A stretch of DNA of 64,000 nt from Centrapalus pauciflorus (lineage: Eukaryota > Streptophyta > Magnoliopsida > Asterales > Asteraceae): assembly GCA_020465985.1 (NCBI GenBank), contig JAANYP010000825.1, forward strand, positions 641,501 through 705,500, in the 5' to 3' direction. Positions 12,499 to 25,376 of the stretch are shown here, one piece after another (position 1 is the stretch's first letter; every line of letters begins with the position of its first letter). The position numbers were made by a program, and so were the translations under genes. Under the pieces are notes generated by a model. That model did not search any database and was not told the DNA's origin. It worked only from the letters and a program-made list of their open reading frames with translations.

Positions 12499-13755
12499 AA
12501 CCATTCGACCATGTTGGTTCGCCTCAATGCAATGCCGGTTCAAGCGGCTCAACATCAGCTTAGTTTTTTATATTATAAATCTCTATGGATAATAATAGTT
12601 TGTAAGTTCTGGATATGAATAGCTATTTTAGTATAAATGGTGTATATGTTTATTTAAAGCTATGATATATTCCTCTAACTTTTATCAAATGAGTTTACAT
12701 ATTAAACATAATTAATGTATGTGAATATGATTTTCTTATATTATTTAATAAAGAGAATGTGTAATTATCTTTCTAGAAATTAGAATGCATTTGGCACAGA
12801 CGTAAGGTAAGGTGAATCATATAAAAGGAATCACATGAGAATTATAAGTTTTTCTATAATGTGATAATAGCCTAAATTTTCAAAAAGTGAAGTTTTTATA
12901 ATTTTTTTCATTTTATATATCAATAATTTTTTATGTATAAGTGTATAACTATCATTTGTGGGAAAAAAAAAAAAAAAAAAACGTGTACCTTTAAATAATT
13001 CCAGTCATTATAAGTTCATCACGTTAAACGATCGCTTATAATTCTTAATTTCAGTTGTACAAAGTTCATATGCTAAATATTAATTGATCCCCCATGACCG
13101 ACGGTGCATACTATGAATTCTTAGATGACATCCTAATAACCATCTTTTTAAAAACTATTGTTTGTTGTTTGGTTCGCAGAATGTTTTAAGATAACTGAAC
13201 ACGTGTTTAATTTTCAGTGAACCAAACGGCCCCTTAGATTGAAGATAACCGAACACGTGTTTAATTTTCAAGAGATAAAATTCTAAACAAAAGCCTGGAA
13301 ATAATTAAGTGAAAGTAAAATGGGCTAGCTAGCTTGGTTCAAACCAGCTATGTACGTGGGCCTAGCCCAAAATAGCCTTATTACTCCATCACTCCATCGT
13401 TCAAGTTCTTTATATATCGGAATACAAATCTTTAAAAAAAAAAATTATGCATACGTTTTTGTTTTACCGAAGTTTGTTTTAAGAACTATTTAGTATTGAG
13501 TTATTACACCCAATTAGTATAACAAAGCCAAAGTGGCTCAACACCTTCATAGACTATATGACTATTTATTATATGGATGCTGTACATAAAATAGGGATTA
13601 TGGTAATATTTTGTAATTTGCATTTTTATTTATTTTAAGTTTTAAAACTTTTTTAACGTCTAAGTAATTATATTTTAAAAACCCGTAACTTGGGATTAAT
13701 TCCTAAGGAACTAAAAACTCTTAACTATACATGGACGTACTGGCCGGATTGAAAT
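12499..13755. other. 3' flank of the receptor kinase, no gene seen
   Basis: AT-rich. Holds a poly-A tract near 12963-12981 and a local duplication of a unit of about 28 bp containing GAACACGTGTTTAATTTTCA (near 13195 and 13249), next to inverted TTTGGTTC/GAACCAAA motifs that may be an eroded MITE. Confidence 0.5.
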
Positions 13756-13906
13756 CAATGGCGGAGCCACATGGAGAGAAGCGGGGAAAGCCCCCAATGA
13801 TTTGCGTAAAATTGATGAATTTTAGTCTATTTGTTCCGGAAAATTAAGACGACGAACCCTTATATAATCTCATGCCCTCGAAAAAAATATTATGGATCTG
13901 CCACTG
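13756..13906. mobile_element. hAT MITE, 151 bp
   Basis: Exact 8-bp target duplication ATTGAAAT (13748-13755 and 13907-13914). Ends CAATGGCGGAGCC and GATCTGCCACTG are of the same type as the element at 2130-2893, but only 151 bp remain. Confidence 0.85.
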
Positions 13907-14126
13907 ATTGAAATCGAAGTTTAAGTCTCATTTGTTTAGCCAATCTATCGCCTTGAATAATAAGGAAAGATGCTCTCTATGTTGGATATGTGTGTGTGTG
14001 TAAGTCATAAAACATATGTTGAGATTTTAGTGTTATCAATCATTATATATAAATAGATTTACTGGATACAAAGATATTTCATGTTAACTTCCAATAGATT
14101 AGGAAGTGTACTGGTGCATGTAGGGT

Positions 14127-14674
14127 TAGGGGTGTTCATTTTCGGATTATCCGATTATCGGATACTCGAAATTCTGATAATCCGAAAATCAGATACATGA
14201 ATTTTACTATCCGAAAATCGGATATCGGATTATCCGAAAATTAAATTTTTAATTAAACTTAAAACTATTAAATGAATTCAAATTTACAAAATACAAATCT
14301 ATATATATACCTTTTAATATATAAAAAATAATTGTGTCGTAAACTAAATTATATCATACTTTTTAAACTTAAAACAACAAAAAAAAACATGTCAAAATAT
14401 AGTTAAATACATTTAAATGAGTTATAATTAAGTTAAAGCTACATTATACATTTAAAATCACAGAATATAATTATTATTAATCGAATAATGTATGACAAAA
14501 AAGTTTAAAAAAATATGATCTTTTTTTAAAAAAAATTTGGATTTCGGATTTTCGGATAATCCGAAAACCCGAAAATTATGCAAAATCTGTATCCGAATAT
14601 GAAATTTCTATTATAATTTCAATTCGGATTTTTCAGATCGAACTCTCGGATTCGGATATTTTTGAACACCCCTA
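14127..14674. mobile_element. hAT-like MITE rich in TTCGGAT motifs
   Basis: Perfect terminal inverted repeat TAGGGGTGTTCA / TGAACACCCCTA. TGTAGGGT occurs at 14119-14126 and again at 14676-14683, an 8-bp target duplication with one spare base. Both subterminal zones are crowded with (A)TTCGGAT and ATCCGA units. Non-coding, with an AT-rich core. Confidence 0.75.
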
Positions 14675-15500
14675 GTGTAGGGTGCATTCTCGTACAAGCT
14701 ACCATAATCCTAGCTCGGCGAAAGTCAAGATTTAGATTAGCTAATAAAATAAAAATGATTAAAAAGATAATTTGAAAAATAGCATCATTAGATAATAGTG
14801 GACGTATAAGTATTTTTTTTTTTTATATTTATAGATTTTACAAATATTAAGTTGCATTTATCTATTATTTTAATTATAAAATACTAATTTGTATACGTGA
14901 ATGAGTGAATGGTGTTCTTTCTTATTTTATATATATATGTTGAATTTAAAAAAAAAAAATATGAATAACTTGCATATAAAAATAAATAAATTAAAGTAAT
15001 GTTTGAAGATTAAAAATGATTGATATTGATGAGAGGCGTTATGTTACTTTATCATCATCACCAATGATATACTTTATATGCTTTTCTAAAGTATTCTTTA
15101 TGTTTAATCTATATTTCTCTATTGCTTTGTTCACTTTCTTTGCCTTGTAAATGTAAAAGCAAATTCATTAATTGGTTGTGTGAATTTGTTGTATAATGTA
15201 TATATAAACCGATTATGAATCTAGCTTGTATATATGAGGCAGTATTTCACTGTTGACTTTAATTAATTAACAGTGCCTACGACAACATAAATAAGATCGA
15301 GGTTTTGGTCTGTAAAAATAAATAAGTTGCATGTTAATTAAACAGAAATTCTTAAAAAATCCAAGGATAATATTCTTGTTGTAACTTTTTTTTTATTGTA
15401 TACTTTTGTTCATATATAATCATATATATGTACATGTATGGACGCATGGTAAAACAAAATCAAAAGACTTCAATGATCGTTTGAGGAAAAAAAAAAAAAA

Positions 15501-17036
15501 GAGTTAATTACAAAAATGGTCCCTGTGGTTTGTCCTAAAATTTGGATTTGGTCCCTGAACTTTCAATTTTGTAAAAACGGTCCTTATTTTCATAGTTTGT
15601 TTGCAATTTTGGTCCCTCAACCTATTAACTTTTCTAATATGACCAAATTACCCTTATTTTTTATGCAAACTATAGGGACCATTTCTACAATTAATTTTTT
15701 AAGTCTTTTTTATCCTTAATTAAATAAATTAATTTTTAGTTATACTTAAATTTAATAAAATACAATAAAAGAAAAGAATTATTTAATTATTTATGTTGAT
15801 TCATAAATGATTTAAATAATTTTAGTGTTAATTAATTTTCATTTACTATAATCAAAGTGTAAACCAATCAAAATTTATGATAAAAAAAATCATTTATGTT
15901 TAGAAACTATTTTCTAGAGGTTTCGTATATAAAATATTATAAAAATATATTATTTATGTTGGTTCATAAATTTATAATAAAAATATGTTTGTTGGTTAAA
16001 TATATTTTACTTTGTTCTTAAATAAAATCGGCCAAAGATTTTATTTTATAATCCGTTCACATTTGTATCAAAGCAAGGTGATATTGGTAAAGTGTTAAAT
16101 CTAAATGTTTTAAATTTTTAAGGTGTCGATTTAATCAGATTAAAATGAAAAGTAAAATTGAAAGACGAAAAAAGATTAAAAACATATTTATATTTCTCGA
16201 TTTTTATGTAAAGGTCTGACAAACCAAAGTTTGATTAAAGTTCTTAATCATGAATCTCAAAGATGTTATATGGACCTAAAATTTTAAATCTTTTTGGTGT
16301 AATTAAAAATTAAAATGATAAAATAATTGATACGTTAATAAAAAAATTTGAGTCATCCTAGACCATTTGGAAGTTCTTTTTAACTCGGTCAAATTAAACG
16401 TTAAATTTTTATTTATTTAAGTTCTTTAATATTTCTAACTTTAATTAAACTGTTGGCTCATAAATAAATTTTTTTAATAATTTATTAAAGTTAATTAACA
16501 CTAAAAATAAAGTAAAGTCAATTACATAAATGCTCTTTGTGGTTTGATCAACATAAATATCTTTTATTATAAATGTATGAACCGGTATAAATAATTATAG
16601 AGAAAAAATTTCTTAATTATGAAACCTTTAAAAAATAATTTCTAAACATAAATGATTTTTTCGATTATAAATTATGATTGGTTTACCTTTGATTATAGTA
16701 AGTTAAAATTAATTAAGGCTAAAAATATATAAATCATTTATGCACCAACATAAATAATTAAATAATTCTTTTTTTATAGTTTATTAAATTTAAGTAACAT
16801 TAAAAAATAATTTATATAATTAAGAATACAAAAGACTTACAAAATTAATTGTAGAAATGGTCCCTATAGTTTGCATCAAAATAAGGGTAATTTGGTCATA
16901 TTAGAAAAGTTAATAGGTTGAGGGACCAAAATTGCAAACAAACTATGACAATAATGACCGTTTCTGCAAAATTAAAAGTTCAGGGACCAAAGCCAAATTT
17001 TACGACGAACCACAGGACCATTTTTGTAATTAACTC
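15501..17036. mobile_element. Mutator-like foldback element, 1536 bp, very long inverted repeats
   Basis: Ends GAGTTAATTAC and GTAATTAACTC. The outer about 200 bp on each side (15501-15708 and 16838-17036) are near-perfect inverted copies, with 'GGTCCCT' spaced units. More inward pairing (for example near 15780-15930 against 16600-16760) makes most of the element a palindrome. It sits between two A-runs of at least nine bases, so a 9-bp duplication is possible but not provable. No transposase frame. Confidence 0.8.
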
Positions 17037-17584
17037 AAAAAAAAAACATGGACATAAGAGAAGGAAAATAAAATCCTCGAACTAATATTAATCAACCAAA
17101 AAGGTTAATTATATATATACAAATACAACTACAAATAAACGTTTTTTTCATGCAACCCTAATCATTAATTTACTTGCCCTACAATCTCACCATTGGCTGT
17201 CCTTCCATTGAAGGGTCGCTTTGTAGCTTTATTTCCCTTTCCCTTTTCTTTGCATATTCCTTTTTCAATTCCCATCCTCAAATTCGTGTCTATGAGCAAC
17301 TTTTAATACATAAAATACAAGTATTTAAAGCAACATTAGTTTGGATTTTGAAACTATATATTGTTACGGGAATTTCCGAAATGTTATCTTTTTTGTTTTA
17401 TATAGCATCTCTATCCTCCAACTTATTCCGATCCAATAGTTTGTTTTGTTTTTTTCAATTTTAAGCTTTTTAGTTATTTTGAGTAATTAACTCACTCAAA
17501 ATATTTAAAAAGCTCAAATGTTCCAACTTTTTTGGTTTTAATATGTGTAAAGGATAACCAACTAGGCATCTTCCTTTTATTCAA

Positions 17585-19931
17585 TCAGGTTGGGTTTCTT
17601 GGCATGTTGTCGTCTCTATACCTGAACGGGCCTTCGAAACTTGGTGTCCAGAAACCAGTTGCCATCTCGGTTGCAACTGGGAATGTGCTCGATACAGGCA
17701 CGAGGCAAAGTCCTAGGCTCCTTAGGTCTTGTTTGGTTCCTTCCACGTCTTTCACTTTATCATGAACCTATGCATGAAATAGAAATAAATGAGTTAATCT
17801 AATTGCAAAAAATAAAAATAAAAAAGCAGTGAGCTAGTTACAAGATCGATCTTAAATTGGAGTTTGACACTTCGTTGAATTTGTTGCGTGTAGTCAGTTT
17901 TCTGGTTTTCAGTATTGTGTAGTTTAATTGTTCTTCTTTTTTAATTTTGAGGGCTCTTAATTACTCCGAGCCTGTGGTGTATGTTAAATTGTTAATTTCT
18001 TGTTTGTGTGATATAAAACTTTTTTGCATTTCCAAAAAAAAAAAAGTTGAAGGAGCTAGGCTTTACTACTTCAGTTTTTTAGTTTAAAATTTTTTAAAAT
18101 TTTATTAAAGAAGAACATATGTCGTACCTGCTGAGGTTGCTTTGTAGGTCCATTCTTCGTATAAGGCGCACTTAGAATCTATAAAACACCAAGAAAATAA
18201 ATAGCATAAACTAAAGAATGTAATTTGTTCGTTGATCAACTAATGTCAATTATATATAAAAAATTAAAACAATTTAAAACTTACATTCACTTGATCATGC
18301 AAAAGCTTGATATACTCAATGGCTTCATGGAGCACAGATGCCGTATCAGTCTGTAAAATATGCTGAGTTTTAATAAATTATTCAACAGAAGCAAGAATCT
18401 CTTAAGAAGAGTAAATTGATTACAAGAATATTATACCTTTCCGAAAGGTGAAACTAATTGCTGAAGAGCAGTGATTCGATCTCCAAGCTTCTCCTTTCGT
18501 ACCTGAAAACCAATCAAATATATTAGGGTTTGTTAAAAAAACAGCTGAATTAATAATTATGGTGATTGTGAAATAAGAATCTTAATTAAATTAAATTAAA
18601 GAAATTTAAGGAAACTGTATGATACCTTGAAGGTTGGTAAAGGTGATGGTGTTTCAAGCCGTGGTCGTTTGAATGGAAGCTCACTGGAGCTTTTCTTCGC
18701 TGTCAAACCCGAGTCCTGGATTTCTTCATGATGATTTGGCTAATTTCAAAGAAAATAAATATCATTATTTAATTCTGCCAAAAACCCTAATTTTTTGTTA
18801 AACATGTATATATAAATTAACCCTAGCTAATAGAATTAGAATAACATGTTCGAAATTATAACTAAAATTAACATTATTTACCTTCACAGTGAGGCTAGTG
18901 TAACTCTTTTTCTCTTTGTATGCTGATGAGGGAAATTGTGGCTGTGGTGAAGGGAAGAAGCTTGAAATATCATCGTGCAACGGTGACACCGAAGCATCCC
19001 ATATGGGATTGTTATTGGTCAAGTGCAAACTACCAGGAACTTGTTGTTTTGGCCTTACTGAAGGCAAGCTTTGAACCAAATTGAAGTTGTTTGAATTTGG
19101 TGATTGTAAACTATCATAAAGGGGTTGTGGTGGTGAGTTACTATCGAATAAAGATTGTAGCAAGTATGAAGTAGAACTAATGGGGAAGGTGGTGCAGTCA
19201 CTGGAGCTGGTGACAAATTTTAATGATTGTTGTTGGTCCATGGTGAACCCTTCTTGATGCCCGGCCTCTTTCACCGTGGTTGAGCCGTCGTCACCACTGG
19301 CTAAAAAGGTGTCCACCCCTTCTTGTACCTTACTACAATATGACAAGAAGAAGATCTAAAATTGACAGAATATATGTTACATGATTGATCAAAATCTGGA
19401 TCTTCTTTTTTCATGTGATTACAAAGAAATAAGTACCAAAAAAACACACAACTTGTGGTATGTATGGACCATTTTATTCAGTGGAGATTAAGGTCGGAAT
19501 CAATAATTGTAAATAAAAAAATGAAAATATAAGGAATGATTTTTTGTGTATAAAGTTATGATCATTTTAACCAAAAAAGGGACCAAGTGAAGCCACAGAT
19601 CTTACAATAACAAATTCTGATTCCAATCTGTGTTTGTAGTTGGCAGCAAAGTAGAAAAGGCGGTCATCCTCTGGAAAGTAGATTCCGGCAACATAGTGGT
19701 GGTGGTGCCGCCACCCGGCTTTTGAATATCTTGGAAGACCATAGAGCCGTCCAAAGAGTCGTCAGTTGACTTTGATTTCATGTCGATCAAATGATTCAAA
19801 TCCTTTGGCCAGAAGGGACCGAAGTTCTCCATGTCCATAATAACTGATGAACATGATGAGCGGTTGAAGGCGGTTCTTGGTGACATCCACCAGCTTCCAC
19901 CGCATACGGCTGCCTGAAAGTCTTCTGCCAT
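17585..19931 (-). CDS. bHLH transcription factor, bHLH112/bHLH123-like, complete
   Basis: Nuclear DNA-binding regulator. Seven exons on the minus strand: 19931-19606, 19332-18882, 18739-18626, 18502-18437, 18350-18285, 18178-18128, 17767-17585. All have GT-AG borders and join to 419 codons, so 418 residues. It starts MAEDFQAAVCGGSWW, the conserved N-terminus of this subgroup. Residues about 286-342 are the family core: FKRPRLETPSPLPTFK, then KEKLGDRITALQQLVSPFGK (helix 1 and loop), then TDTASVLHEAIEYIK (helix 2). The basic region lacks the usual His-Glu-Arg E-box residues, as is normal here. The C-terminus (residues about 372-418) holds the conserved LRSLGLCLVPVSST segment. Exons 3 to 6 are short and phase 0, as in family members. 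A CACTA element starts 311 bp upstream of the ATG. Orthology to bHLH112 rests partly on gene order. Confidence 0.93.
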
Positions 19932-20241
19932 GTGACCTCAAAATTATTATATTTTGGACTTGTACTTTACTAAGCTATAAGATGACTTATATAAACTTGT
20001 GCTATATATATATATATAACTGTGGTATGCAAATACACCAAACTAGCTTGAAGACCTAAAATCTCTGTGAAACATACGTTGACATTTTCTTAAGGAGAAG
20101 ATTTTCTTCATTAGTCAAACGAGTAGGGCAGTTTTGGGATTATTATATTCTAACTTTTCTGAAACCTTATAATTAATTTATTGCGCTATGCATTTTCATG
20201 TCTATATATGTCTTGCACACTTCATAAAAAATACAAACATT
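19932..20241 (-). promoter_or_regulatory. Proximal promoter of the bHLH gene, cut off by a CACTA element
   Basis: Only about 310 bp of ordinary upstream sequence separate the bHLH start codon from the CACTA end at 20242. A TATATATATATA tract at about 20003-20018 (70-90 bp upstream of the ATG) is the best TATA-box candidate. No start site can be read from sequence alone. Confidence 0.5.
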
Positions 20242-20261
20242 CAATACTAAAAACTGGATTA

Positions 20262-20745
20262 TCAGCGACGGATTTTTCCGTCGCAAATCCGTCGCTGATG
20301 TGTTTCAGCGACGGATTTGCGACGGAACGATCTGTCGGAAAAAACCTTGTCGCTAATTTTAATTTAGCGACGGATCAGCGACGGAATACAATTAACGACG
20401 GATCAATGACAGAATAGTGACGGCAAGGCAACGACGGATCAACAACGGACCAATCAACGACGGACTTGTTTGTGACGGATTAGTGACGGATTTATCAGCG
20501 ACGGATGAACGACAGACATTTTAGTGACGGATCAGCGACGGATCTATCAGCGACGGACCAATCAGCGACAGATTAGCGACGGATTTATTGACGCATATTT
20601 TTCTACAGATTAGCGACGAATATACTTTTAGCGACAGAAACGTCGTCACAAATCCGTCACTAAAATATCAAGGAAAATAATAAAAACCGTCGCAAATCTG
20701 TCACTAAATTTATGATTTTTCAAAATCCTTTTTCCTGTTTTTCAA
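20262..20745. repeat. CACTA left subterminal CGACGGA repeat block
   Basis: Dozens of copies of (A)GCGACGGA(T) in both orientations. Such arrays are TNP1-type protein binding sites in known CACTA elements. Mirrors the blocks at 26220-27150 and 35421-35490. Confidence 0.85.
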
Positions 20746-20761
20746 ACCCAATACCTGTCAT

Positions 20762-21067
20762 TAGGGGTGAGCGACGGGTACCATTTCCCGAACCCGAATC
20801 GGTACCGAACCGGTACCGGTACCGACCGATACCGAATTAATATATTCGGTTCGGTATTCGGTTTTTAAATTAGCTAAAATTCGGTATTTGGTACTTTCGG
20901 TTCGGTATTCGGTTCTTAAATTAGCTATAATTCGGTATGCAGAACCGAACCGGCACCATATAAAATTATACGGTTCGGTATTCGGTTCTTCCAAAACTAA
21001 TAATTCGGTTTCGGTATTTTCGGGATCGGTACCGGTTCGGTTCGGTACGGTACCGAGCTCACCCCTA
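20762..21067. mobile_element. hAT-type MITE, 306 bp, built from TTCGGTA units
   Basis: Exact 8-bp target duplication CCTGTCAT (20754-20761 and 21068-21075). Perfect inverted ends TAGGGGTGAGC / GCTCACCCCTA. The interior is mostly ATTCGGTA/TACCGAA motifs. Close copy at 26798-27091. Confidence 0.9.
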
Positions 21068-21298
21068 CCTGTCATATTCTTTTAATTTTTAATACACAAT
21101 AAAATCTACAAAAGTTGTCATTCCAACATTCATTAATATAAGAATGTTGTTCAAAACGTGCACATCAACATACGAATGTTGATCAAAAAGTGCACATCGT
21201 TGTTAGCCTTCTATCAAAAGTTGTTAGCTTTCTATCGGAAGGTTTCAAAAGATCTAGGTTAAACTATAAGTTAGTTACACAAACATATATAAGACATG

Positions 21299-22925
21299 CT
21301 ATTTGGAAATTCGATTGATCAACTGCGCCAACATGTCTTCTTTCCATTTTGCCATTTCATCATGCATCCTTTTATCCACTTCATTGATTTGTGATTTTAA
21401 TGCTTCCTCTCGTTCTTTTGCTAATCTCATTTCTTCTTCAAGTTCTTCTCTCGCAATTCGCCTTTCTTCTCTCACCAATGTTCTTTCTTCTTCTAACTGT
21501 TGAGTCAACCGTTGTACCTTACAACAAAATTTATATATATGTAAATATCTAACTCACATATTCACACTTTATAGTTATAAAATTCTTGGAACTTAAAAGA
21601 ATTATGAAATCAATAGTGTTGTATACACCAAAATAAACAACATATACTTAAATGAATATATACTAACCTACGTTTATACTAAAAATCCAATATTAACGAT
21701 AGAAAGCTAACAATATTAACGACTTACTTCGCATGTTTTAATTCTATACCAATAATACAATCAAATTTTATGTTAAAACTAACCATTCTAAAATACTTTA
21801 TCACAATAGCCTATAAACTTCATCACTAAAACAATCTATAAAAACCAATATTAATAACTTATTTAGCATACTTCAATGCTAAAATCATAACGTCACTTAT
21901 AATACAATCAACATGTTTATATCTATATTGATTCATGACCCAATAATGTCACTTATAACCCATTTAGAGAATCAAACGTGAAACAAGTAAAACCAATAAT
22001 AATGACAATTTACTTTCTAAAATAAACATTAGCAACCTACTTTATCACAAAAACCATAAAACCATAAATACAAACTTAATTTGCACTTTGCACTAAACTC
22101 AACAATTTATCCAAAAAAAAAAAATCTACAACTAGTTAAAAACCTCATTAATAACTATATATGAAAAGTAATAGAATTAGCAACATATTTCCACAATTAA
22201 CCCTCGATAGAAAAACCATAAAATTTTTTAGATATTCAACATGATGACCTTCTAAAACACATTGATAATCATGACGATCGAATAACATTAGTTAGGACTA
22301 TCACAACACATGTATAAACAGACGACCGAATAAAATTGGTTACGCCTATTATAAATCGTTAAATACATTACTTATAAACCTTTAAAACCTAGCAACATAC
22401 TTTCATGACTCTATAATTTAATCAACAAACAAGTAAATCAAAAGATATTACACGTTATATATGATGTGTTAAAACTAACCTCATCAATGCGCACTAAACC
22501 CGGACCATGAGATCTATCAGTACTTGGTGTCTCTGATGAACCAGTAACTACAGCTTCTGGATCAGAAAGCATACCCCAACCAAATAATCTTCCTTTTTTC
22601 AGCCCTCCAGTGCATTCATACCAAATGGCTTTATCAGGAGGTGGATGGGTACTAACATCTGGCCCATGCTTTGCAATCATCTGGTCTTTAATTGCATCCT
22701 ACGAAATATTTTCATAAAACATTTACGAGTGTTATATAAGGAAATTAAAATAAGTTCAAGAAAATTACCCCCAATTAATTTGGCCTTTTTGGTAATATAT
22801 TCTTGAGATGTGTCTCCCGATGATGTCTTCACCTTTTTTGTATGCGTCATTTCATACAATTCAAGCGATGTTATTGGCTGTTTCAATTGTTTCGCCTACA
22901 AAAGTCTTCACCTTTTTTGTATGCG
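21299..22925 (-). pseudogene. CACTA TNP1-like (Transposase_24-type) gene, C-terminal part
   Basis: Three minus-strand exons can be placed: about 22925-22769, 22698-22480 and 21517-21299 (stop TAG), with GT-AG borders. The first holds LELYEMTHTKKVKT; the second holds GGLKKGRLFGWG, the motif region of plant Ptta/En/Spm transposases. The last is a highly charged coiled coil (EEERTLVREERRIAREELEE). In active CACTA elements this protein binds subterminal repeats. The N-terminal part is missing, lost at the fusion with the TNP2 remnant near 22926. A stretch including MTHTKKVKT is duplicated in tandem about 75 bp apart at the break. Confidence 0.75.
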
Positions 22926-23879
22926 TCATTTCCATGCCTTTCCATCACTTGGATGGACCATCATGCCTGGTTTTGTCTGATGATCAAAGTGCCACGTCAT
23001 CTCTTTCGCTGTCACATTTGACATATATAGTCTTTGAAGTCTAGGAGCAATCGGCAAGTACGTTAACACCAAATTAGGAACCAAGTTTTGTCCCCCACTC
23101 TTATAACGATAATGCCCACACACTCGACAACTACTCAAATCAGAATCCACCCCGTAGAATAACATGCAATGGTTTTTGCACACATGAATCTTTATTTTTG
23201 GGAGACTAAGTTTGTTCAAACTCCTTTTTGTGTCATAGAAGTTGCCAACCAGCTTCTCACTTGGGGGTAGCATATTTTTAATAATGGGAAGCAGTCGATT
23301 ATAAGCTGCCTCGGTTACATTGTTTTCCGACTTCCAATTTAATAATCGTGTGGCAGCTTCTAACTTCGAATAATTTTGACACCCTTCCCATAAAGGCTCA
23401 TCTGCATCTTGTAACATGTGATAAAATCCACTGACCGATGGATTTGGAACTTGTTCTTCTGGATTATATGAATCCCATGCTGCATTATTAAAATTAGCGG
23501 GACCCATCGCATCCAAAACCATACGTGTACAACCATCAACATTATCATCTTCCATTAGATTAGAGCATTGTCCCTCATGTTGCAATCTACTGCTTGTTTC
23601 CCCGTGCGCCCACCAAGTTGTATAATCAGGAATGAACCCGTATTTATACAAGTGCAACTTAACATCATCTCTTGTATGGTAATGTAAAATTTTGCACATC
23701 TTACAAGGACATCTAATTCGAAGTATTTTCTCATGATTCAAGGTTTTCACTTCGACAAAAGCTTCATTAGAAAAGGCAAAATCCAAAAACAATTCTACTT
23801 TGTGGCCATAATTAGTATTAAGAAAACCATCAGCATTTTTCCGTTTGTACATCCATCCTCTATCTCTACGCATAGACAT
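22926..23879 (-). pseudogene. CACTA TNP2-like transposase, N-terminal fragment (317 codons)
   Basis: Starts MSMRRDRGWMYKRK and shows a transposase-associated domain (residues about 5-90) with the IRCPCKMCK cysteine motif, then YTTWWAHGE. The start of the TNP2 domain follows, with LPKIKIHVCKNHCMLFYG and a CRVCGHYRYK pair. It stops after HPSDGKAWK, where the catalytic region would begin. The sequence then passes directly into TNP1-like sequence, so most of TNP2 is deleted. Cannot encode active transposase. Confidence 0.85.
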
Positions 23880-23922
23880 GTTAAATAACTATAACAAAAA
23901 CAAAGTAACAAAAACATTAGCG

Positions 23923-23982
23923 ATAACATTGTCTAATAACTAAATTTTAACTTGTCATGTATTAAATAAAACACACACACAC

Positions 23983-24077
<95 letters not shown>

Positions 24078-24531
24078 TTGAACTCGTTACATATAAATAA
24101 AACACATTTGAACTTGTTACGATCTTTTGTTTTTTTCAAGCATATTTTTTTATCCATTTATATATATAGAAAAGAGAAACAAAAAGATGATCCAAGTAAA
24201 TCAAAATAGGCCTTGGAGATTGATTTATATCCGTAGTTCACGTCAAGAAACAATTTCATATACTAAATTAACATCCTTAGTTCACATCAATAAGCATAAC
24301 ATTGTCTAATAACTAAACTTTAACTTGTCATGTATTAAATAAAACACACACACAAATATATATATATATATATCGCAGCACAAAAAAAAAAATAAACAAC
24401 AGCATCGCAATTGTTCCCAATTCACAATTTATTAGTATGTTAAATGTTATTAGAAAAGAAAACGACAGAAAAAAAAAAAAGAAAGAAATCGCAGCACACA
24501 ACAAAAAGAAGAAAAAAAACGACGGCTATGA

Positions 24532-24606
<75 letters not shown>
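23923..24606. repeat. TA microsatellites and a 58-bp direct repeat in the CACTA 5' region
   Basis: A (CA)n/(TG)n/(TA)n tract spans about 23970-24074; further TA tracts lie at 24356-24373 and 24535-24606. The sequence from TAACATTGTCTAATAACTAA to the CA tract is present twice, near 23924-23981 and 24297-24353. No gene; upstream of the TNP2 start. Confidence 0.85.
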
Positions 24607-24608
<2 letters not shown>

Positions 24609-25376
24609 GCATCACAAAGAAAAGAAAACGCAATGGGTTTGATACCTTCAGCCCAAAATATCAAGAAGAAGCAGCCTAAAAAATCAAGAAGAAGCAATCG
24701 AATATTTTGATACCTTCAGATCGAGGACGTACCTCCGGTGACCGACCGACTGAGCGAGGATTTGAAGGAGATGGCTTCAGCTCCGGTGATTGACTGAGAG
24801 AGGCGAGATGGAGAGGCAATCTGTGATGGAGATTTTGAAATGGGCGGCTAGGGTTTACCCCTCTCTTTAGTCTCACGTACAGCTGTTTTAATTTTTTTTA
24901 AAATTAAAATTTTCGTTTTTTTTAATATCTTAAAAGTCTGTTTTACTAGAATTTTATAAAAATGTAGTTTAGTTTAGTTGGCTAGTGTAGTTTGTCTCCA
25001 CATTGAAGACCCAAGTTCAAATCCTTTTTATTTGTTTTTTTATATGTTTTCACGTTTTTTGTGGTTTCGTCCATTTATGATATTCTTAGTTTTTTAAAAA
25101 CAATTTTTTGTTGATAGGCATAAATTGTCTTTTTATTGATTAAGTTCTTAAACTATTGTTGGTTTATTCAAAAATGTATATTTTGACATGTTTGATCGAT
25201 TACCAAACAAGTATTCTTAGTATTTTCATCTGATTAATATTGAAATAAGCCAATTATATTTCCTCATTTTAGTGATTGTATTCTTAAACTTTTTTTTACG
25301 GGTTATGTTTTTGCCATTTAATTCGGTAGCCAATTTAAAAAAATTAATAAAACAAAAAATAACTTACGGTCCTAAA

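Noticed and set aside
20761..21075. Open frame with repeated EYRTEST-like peptide, and a similar one at 26783-27019
   Set aside because: It is the translation of TTCGGTA repeats in a MITE with clear ends and target duplications, not a gene.
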